Below are positions 59,180 to 64,000 of a stretch of 64,000 nt of DNA, in pieces. The stretch's first letter is position 1. Each line of letters opens with the position of its first letter. The notes beneath the pieces are model-generated. The model did no database searches. It worked only from the letters and a program-made list of their open reading frames with translations, and was not told where the DNA came from. The DNA is taken from the NCBI GenBank assembly GCA_032690845.1, contig CM064431.1, positions 27,348,300 through 27,412,299 of the forward strand, read 5' to 3'. This stretch comes from Eleusine coracana subsp. coracana. Taxonomy: Eukaryota; Streptophyta; Magnoliopsida; Poales; Poaceae. A program made the translations under genes and the position numbers.

Positions 59180-60443
59180 GGAGGAGTTGGTATTCTCTTG
59201 TATATATGTATCTTATCTTTTTGCATTGCATCTCATATGTAATATATGCATTGGTAGATGATATTTGATTCTTATGCCTTCTTGCATTTCTCTTTGCTAT
59301 GATTGAGCTTGAGCTAAGTTGTATGGACTCTTTTGAGCTTGCATTTCTAGATGGCTTGTTATAGACTCTTTTGAGCAACTTGCTAATCTTAAAGGTAAAC
59401 TGATATCTTCTTGTGAACCTTATGAACTAATCTTGCTAAGACTTCCTCACCATGTGTATAATTGCATTTATTCCTATCAAGACTTGTGTTGAGGCTAGTG
59501 TAGAGGATATCTTAGCTTTGGCACCTTGTGTTTGTGAAATGTGGCTTTGCAAATGTTTAGCTCATGATGGAACATTGTGGGAACGTTTGTTCTTTTTGCC
59601 GCAAAGGTATGCTCATCCGTATGCTTTTAATTTGTCGTACCCAGTCGTGCGACCCTTCACATGAATTAGAAGCTACATGAGGATCACATAAGAATAATGC
59701 TTTTCTCTTTTCTTATGAGTCTTTGTTGCATATATGAGCATTTGTAGAGCTTATTTTCTACGAATGCTTGTTGCCTTGGTTGAGATTGAGACTGGCTAGA
59801 TTCTTTTGATTCATTTGATACTTGTTTTGTCTTGGATGGGAGTACTTATACATGTGGTGGCAGTTTTTCTCATGAGAGGTAAATTTGATTCTATCTGAGC
59901 TAGTCAATCTTTTTGCTTAGCTTGTATAGCTCTTAGTGTTTATGCCTTTCTATCTAATTTTGGTCTTTGTATGATTGTGAGCTATTTCTTTTACACTTCA
60001 TAGCTCTATGCTTATGATTAGAAAGGTTAAATGCTTGTTTGCTTAATTGTTGAAGCTCCTCCTTAGGTTTGCATTTTCATATATTGCATGCTTGTTCTTT
60101 TGCTTCTTTGATGAGTTCATTGCCAAAGGGGGAGAAAAGATTGGGTCATGCACAGATAATCCTAAGAAATTTAAAATGATCAAATTTGTATTACATGAGA
60201 CCTACTACAAGTTAAGGGGGAGCATATCATGTCCTTGAACGTTTTTCATGCGCTTTTCACAATCTTTGCGTTCTTGAGTGGCTTTCTTTGTCAACTCTTG
60301 GTTTTGCGATCCCTCTTATGCTAGATGGCTACTTTTCACCTTTTCTTTGGGCTTGGCCATTTGGATGTGCTTATTCGGTTTCGCATTTCAAATCTCTAAT
60401 CTTGTGCATTTGATGTTGTCAATGTACTCATCAAGGGACAGAA
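59180..60443 (+). other. Post-pol region of the Copia element
   Basis: About 1.26 kb lies between RNase H and the 3' LTR, as usual in SIRE/Maximus elements. Purine tracts (CAAAGGGGGAGAAAAG at about 60124, GTTAAGGGGGAGCAT at about 60213) are spaced along it, and the final AAGGGACAGAA borders the LTR. Short frames (59452-59664) match nothing known; no envelope-like protein is visible. Confidence 0.6.
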
Positions 60444-62253
60444 TGAGAAACCTTGTTGAGATGTGCTATGGTTTACAATATGTGATGAGTAATTGACTTT
60501 GGCGGAATTTTTGTTTGAGTTGAAATGCGGAAATCTGGGGATTGCATGAGTTTATGCATGTCATGGTTTTGACTAACTGGAGTTCATGAGGGTGTTGGGG
60601 AGTTGCAGGAGATGGGAAATGTGTTTGCTTGTCTCATGATGTGTAGGTCACTGGAGTCAACATGGCGGTCAACGGCGAGAGGATCAGGCATAAGTAGGAG
60701 ACTTGGGGCCGGACGATCGGGAGGCCGGGTGAAGTCAAGGGTGATCCATACCCTACACGTGGAGAGGCAAGAAGCACGGACGGCTTCGTGGTTGAGCCTC
60801 AAAACCATGGGTGGTGATGAAGACGGCGGGCTTGACCAAGTCAAAGGTGATCGGGCATCGGTGCGAGTAGAGGCTTCCAATGGAACGGAAGCGGGAGAGA
60901 CTTGCCGATGAGGAGGATCACGGAACGAGGTGACACCCATCAAGATCAACAAGTCACACATTGAGAAGTGTGCAAGGCGGTTTTCCGGTTTGGGCCTCAA
61001 AACTGGTGACGGTGATTGGAGGTACACGTGGCACCATCGCGGAGCTTGCGTCGAGGTGTTGGGGCTCGATGGTATTCGGGCGACAAGGAAAAAGTTGGAT
61101 GGTTATGCCCCCGGTGGTAGGTGGAAGTGTATTATAGTGAGGGGTAGGATGGTCTTTAGGACAACCCCTAGGCCTATATAAGGAGAGGTAGGGCTGGTGG
61201 AAGAAGTGTCTCTCTTTCCCTTAGCCTTGCCTTAGCTCTTCATTCAAACTTCTAGGAGAGGTCTTCATGTTCTAGACGAGAGGAGAGGGTGTGTGAGAGA
61301 CATCTCTTTCTCTTCCAAATAGTGGGAGGAAGAGGGTGGCTTCCTAGCCTTGTATCCATGGTTCTTGTAAGCATGTTTCTATGATATGAGAGTTATTTTA
61401 GTGCTCAAGATCTCCCTCTCTCCCTAAATCCCGAATTTCTCTCTTTCTCTATTTCTGGAGCTATTTTTGTGGGAATTTTTTATCTCATTTTGAGCAAGTT
61501 TTTGGGCGGATTTCTTGGGGGATCTTGGTGTTATGATGAGCTAGAACAATCCTATATGGATCCTTGACCGAATCATAAACTCTAGCACCTTTGATTTGAA
61601 GTATTTCTCAAGTTTTCCCATTTTAGTGTTCTTGGCACAAGATCTGAAATTCATGATGATTCCTTGAGCCAATTGAGTGGATCTTCTAGGATTAGGGTCG
61701 TGATGTGTTCAGGATTGGCTGGTCCAAAAATCGCTCAATTTGGAGTTCATTTGATTAGGTTTTGGTCAAGTTTTTGCCTAATCCCGAGCCAAATCCTGTT
61801 GTATCGGGGGTTGATCGGCACTGCCGATCTTTTCACCGGCACTGCCGATGCGGGGATGAAAATCCAAATCGGCACTGTCGATGACCTACTCAAGTTTTTC
61901 GTCTTCTTTTTGAACTCAATCAGCACTGCCGATGATATGACCGGCACTGCCGATAGTACCAATCGGCATTGCCGATGCTGCTGACCGGCACTGCCGATGG
62001 TCAATTTGAGTTGCCTATTCTATGTTTTCTTTCCTAGTTTCAAGTCTTGGTTGTTTTCCTTTGCTTCTCTCTAGTTCTTCCGCTGGTGTGAGTCACTCCT
62101 AGGGTTAGCACATCACAAGTTGATATGTGTGGCCTTGGTGATTCTTTCAGAGGTTGGTTCGGGTTGTATTTGGGATATAAGCCAAGTTCTTGAGAAGAAT
62201 TTTAATTAGCTCTTATTCACCCCCCCCCCTCTGGTCGCCTTCTCAGTCCTTCA
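60444..62253 (+). repeat. 3' LTR of the Copia element
   Basis: 1810 bp. It differs from the 5' LTR at many sites and is longer, mainly because it has about eight ATCGGCACTGCCGAT-type palindromes (61813-62000) against about four. It ends GTCCTTCA, followed by TAGAA. Confidence 0.85.
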
Positions 62254-64000
62254 TAGAATAAACCAAGCACAAAAGAAACTAGCAAGAACTCTAAGCATGC
62301 ACCCTACCACACAGGCAACAAGGTTAGAGCAAGGTGATTTCACATAGAAATCGCTTAGATAAAACACTGTCCAAAACCAGACACTCCGGTTTCCAAAACC
62401 GGATGCCCCGATTTTCTCGGGGCAAAAAACGGAGACAAGGGAAAAAAGGTACTGGAAGAGATCAAGTACAAATCGAAGGTACTAGAGGTTGCACACAAGC
62501 AAGAGCAGGATTATCCACTTACGAAAACAAGAACAATTACTCATGCAACCTATGAGAAATTAAAGCAAGCTAGAACTTAAACACCAACAAGGAACAAGGG
62601 AGCACTCGGGGATTTATTTACCGGAGTTCAACCAACTTGCAACCAAGTTGTCTACCTCTCCGTTGAGGGGCTCAGTCACATTTGAGTCGGGTCTCTTTCA
62701 ACCCTTTTACCTCGCCAAACAATCACCAAGATCAAGCTTGGATGACCAAGCAATCACTAAGATCCAGCCCGGTACTCCACTAAGCTTGCTTCTTCCCTTG
62801 CGAAGATGAAGCCGACCTTTACAAACTTTCCCAAGGCTCACCACAAACTTGGGAGCTCTAGGGCGACGTCTAGTCGTCTAGGAATCTTCAATTCCAAGAG
62901 TAATAAATGTTTCACGGAATCTTGCTATGCAACAATGCTCAAGTGCTTAATATTTCTCACAAAGAGTATCTCTCTCAACCCAATTCTCACAAAGAGATCA
63001 ACCCTAACAAAGAGGAGTTGGGGAGAGTGCTAGAGGGCTTTGGATATATTATTTTTGTGAATGGAATCAGCAACCGCCGAAGGAGGGGTTGGAAGAGTAT
63101 AAATACTCATCCCTCCAAAAGTAGCCGTTGAGAACTAGCCAGTGAAAACCGGACACTCCGGTTTCCAAAACCGGACCATCCGATTTTGGCTAAACTAGCC
63201 GTTGGAATTCAAACCAGCCCAAAACCGGTCACTCCAGTTTCTGAAACCAGACACTCTGGTTTTCTTGGGACAGTGAGAAGTCTGTGTGTGTTTGGCTATT
63301 GTGTGTCACTCTTCTCACTTGGGATTTTCCTCTGAGCATTGAGACTTAGCATATCTTCCATGTAATATTCCTCTTGATAGAGCGGCATGCCTAAACTCAA
63401 GATTAAAACAAAAAAGGAGACTTTCTTCAACTTGAGCTTGCATAATTTGAATCTTGCCACTTCTTCATCTTTAGCTTCATGAGAGATGTAACATGTGATT
63501 TTCATTTTTGGCGTCATCAACTAGAGCATGTGACTTGTAATATTTGAAACCATACGATCACCTTCTATAATGTATTCACAAGTCACTTTGTGTCTTCATT
63601 GTCATCATCAATTGATACTTGGCAACATATGACATCTTGTAGCTTGATCAGTCCACGATTATGCTATACTTACCCTTCACCATTGCATTTGGTCGTCCCA
63701 CGGCGCTAAGACTCATCTTGCCCTTCTCCTTGCATGGTCCATCGCGGTCAAGTCAAGCCATCACTTACCATCTTTGCTAACTTGAGCCACACATTACTTT
63801 GCATCATTCACATGAATTCCTTTGTCATTGTGTAGATATTTTGATCACTTTGCTTTTGATGGAGTATCCAATTGTGAGTCCGTAAGCAATTGATCATCAT
63901 CCTTTTTCATACATCCTTTGATCATTTTGAACAATAATATCCATGTTGAGACATACAATGTACATTTGTGAATTATGTCCTGCTTAATCACTTCACAAGA
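62254..64000 (-). repeat. Family-E LTR, inverted, right piece, reaching the window edge
   Basis: This is the reverse complement of 45850-47580, so it continues the inverted LTR begun at 47974. The terminal 70 bp or so of that LTR lie beyond the window. Palindromes of the AAACCGG...CCGGTTT type recur at about 62370-62410 and 63140-63260. Together with 45777-47712 it forms a 1.7-kb inverted repeat separated by about 14.5 kb. Confidence 0.85.

Larger units (their letters stand above)
48025..62253 (+). mobile_element. SIRE/Maximus-like Copia retrotransposon (14.2 kb including a nested element)
   Basis: LTRs lie at 48025-49779 and 60444-62253, with a primer-binding site at 49780, gag, protease, integrase, RT and RNase H in Copia order, a long 3' untranslated part and a polypurine tract AAGGGACAGAA. 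Without the nested 3.6-kb element it would be about 10.6 kb, in range for the lineage. It is inserted in an inverted family-E LTR with a near-perfect 5-bp duplication (CAGAA/TAGAA). Many stops, frameshifts and lost catalytic residues show that it is dead, and its LTRs differ at many sites, so it is older than the element nested in it. Confidence 0.88.

Overview
The window is plant nuclear DNA, almost certainly from a grass (Poaceae), and perhaps a panicoid. The exon-intron gene on the left matches grass bifunctional aspartokinase/homoserine dehydrogenases exon by exon. The intergenic space is filled with nested LTR retrotransposons, MITE-like elements and a rearranged endogenous pararetrovirus, all typical of a medium or large grass genome. 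The species cannot be fixed from the sequence alone.

Layout. (1) 1.27-11.8 kb, + strand: sixteen exons of a chloroplast AK-HSDH gene, complete from just after the transit peptide to the stop codon, with open splice junctions throughout. Its introns hold several insertions: a 530-bp Copia deletion derivative with a perfect target-site duplication (TSD), two copies of a 265-bp LTR, two MITEs and a LINE tail. (2) 12.4-14.95 kb, - strand: a frameshifted BRI1-like LRR ectodomain without a kinase, ending in a receptor-like-protein type membrane tail. (3) 15-23 kb: gene-poor DNA with LTR-like sequence, a 32-nt C homopolymer and Helitron-like ends. (4) 23.8-27.4 kb, + strand: an intronless BRI1-like (BRL) receptor kinase, full length except for one in-frame TAG at codon 294. 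(5) 27.4-33.3 kb: intergenic DNA with CACTA-like and hAT elements; the hAT has an exact 8-bp TSD. (6) 33.5-39.6 kb: a rearranged endogenous pararetrovirus of tungrovirus-like type. It has four copies of the promoter/leader in alternating orientation and two coding fragments, and it ends in a TA microsatellite. (7) 39.66-39.97 kb: a short element between two TA microsatellites (Micron-like). (8) 40-45.7 kb: LTR-like and Gypsy remnants. (9) 45.8 kb to the end: a three-level nest. A Copia LTR family E lies in + orientation at 45.8-47.7 kb, and an inverted copy of the same LTR carries a 14.2-kb SIRE/Maximus-like Copia element at 48.0-62.25 kb. That Copia element in turn carries a 3.6-kb gag-protease-only LTR element with identical-length LTRs and a perfect TSD.

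How the parts relate. Only AK-HSDH (lysine/threonine/methionine pathway entry in the plastid) and possibly the BRL kinase (brassinosteroid-type receptor) look like host genes. The two BRL loci face away from each other about 9 kb apart and are probably an old inverted duplication. Nearly all other recognisable sequence is mobile or viral in origin. The most unusual parts are the pararetrovirus mosaic, whose junctions reuse one leader position; the TA-repeat-bounded insertions; the gag-UAG-protease mini-element; and short palindrome arrays inside three unrelated LTR-like sequences.
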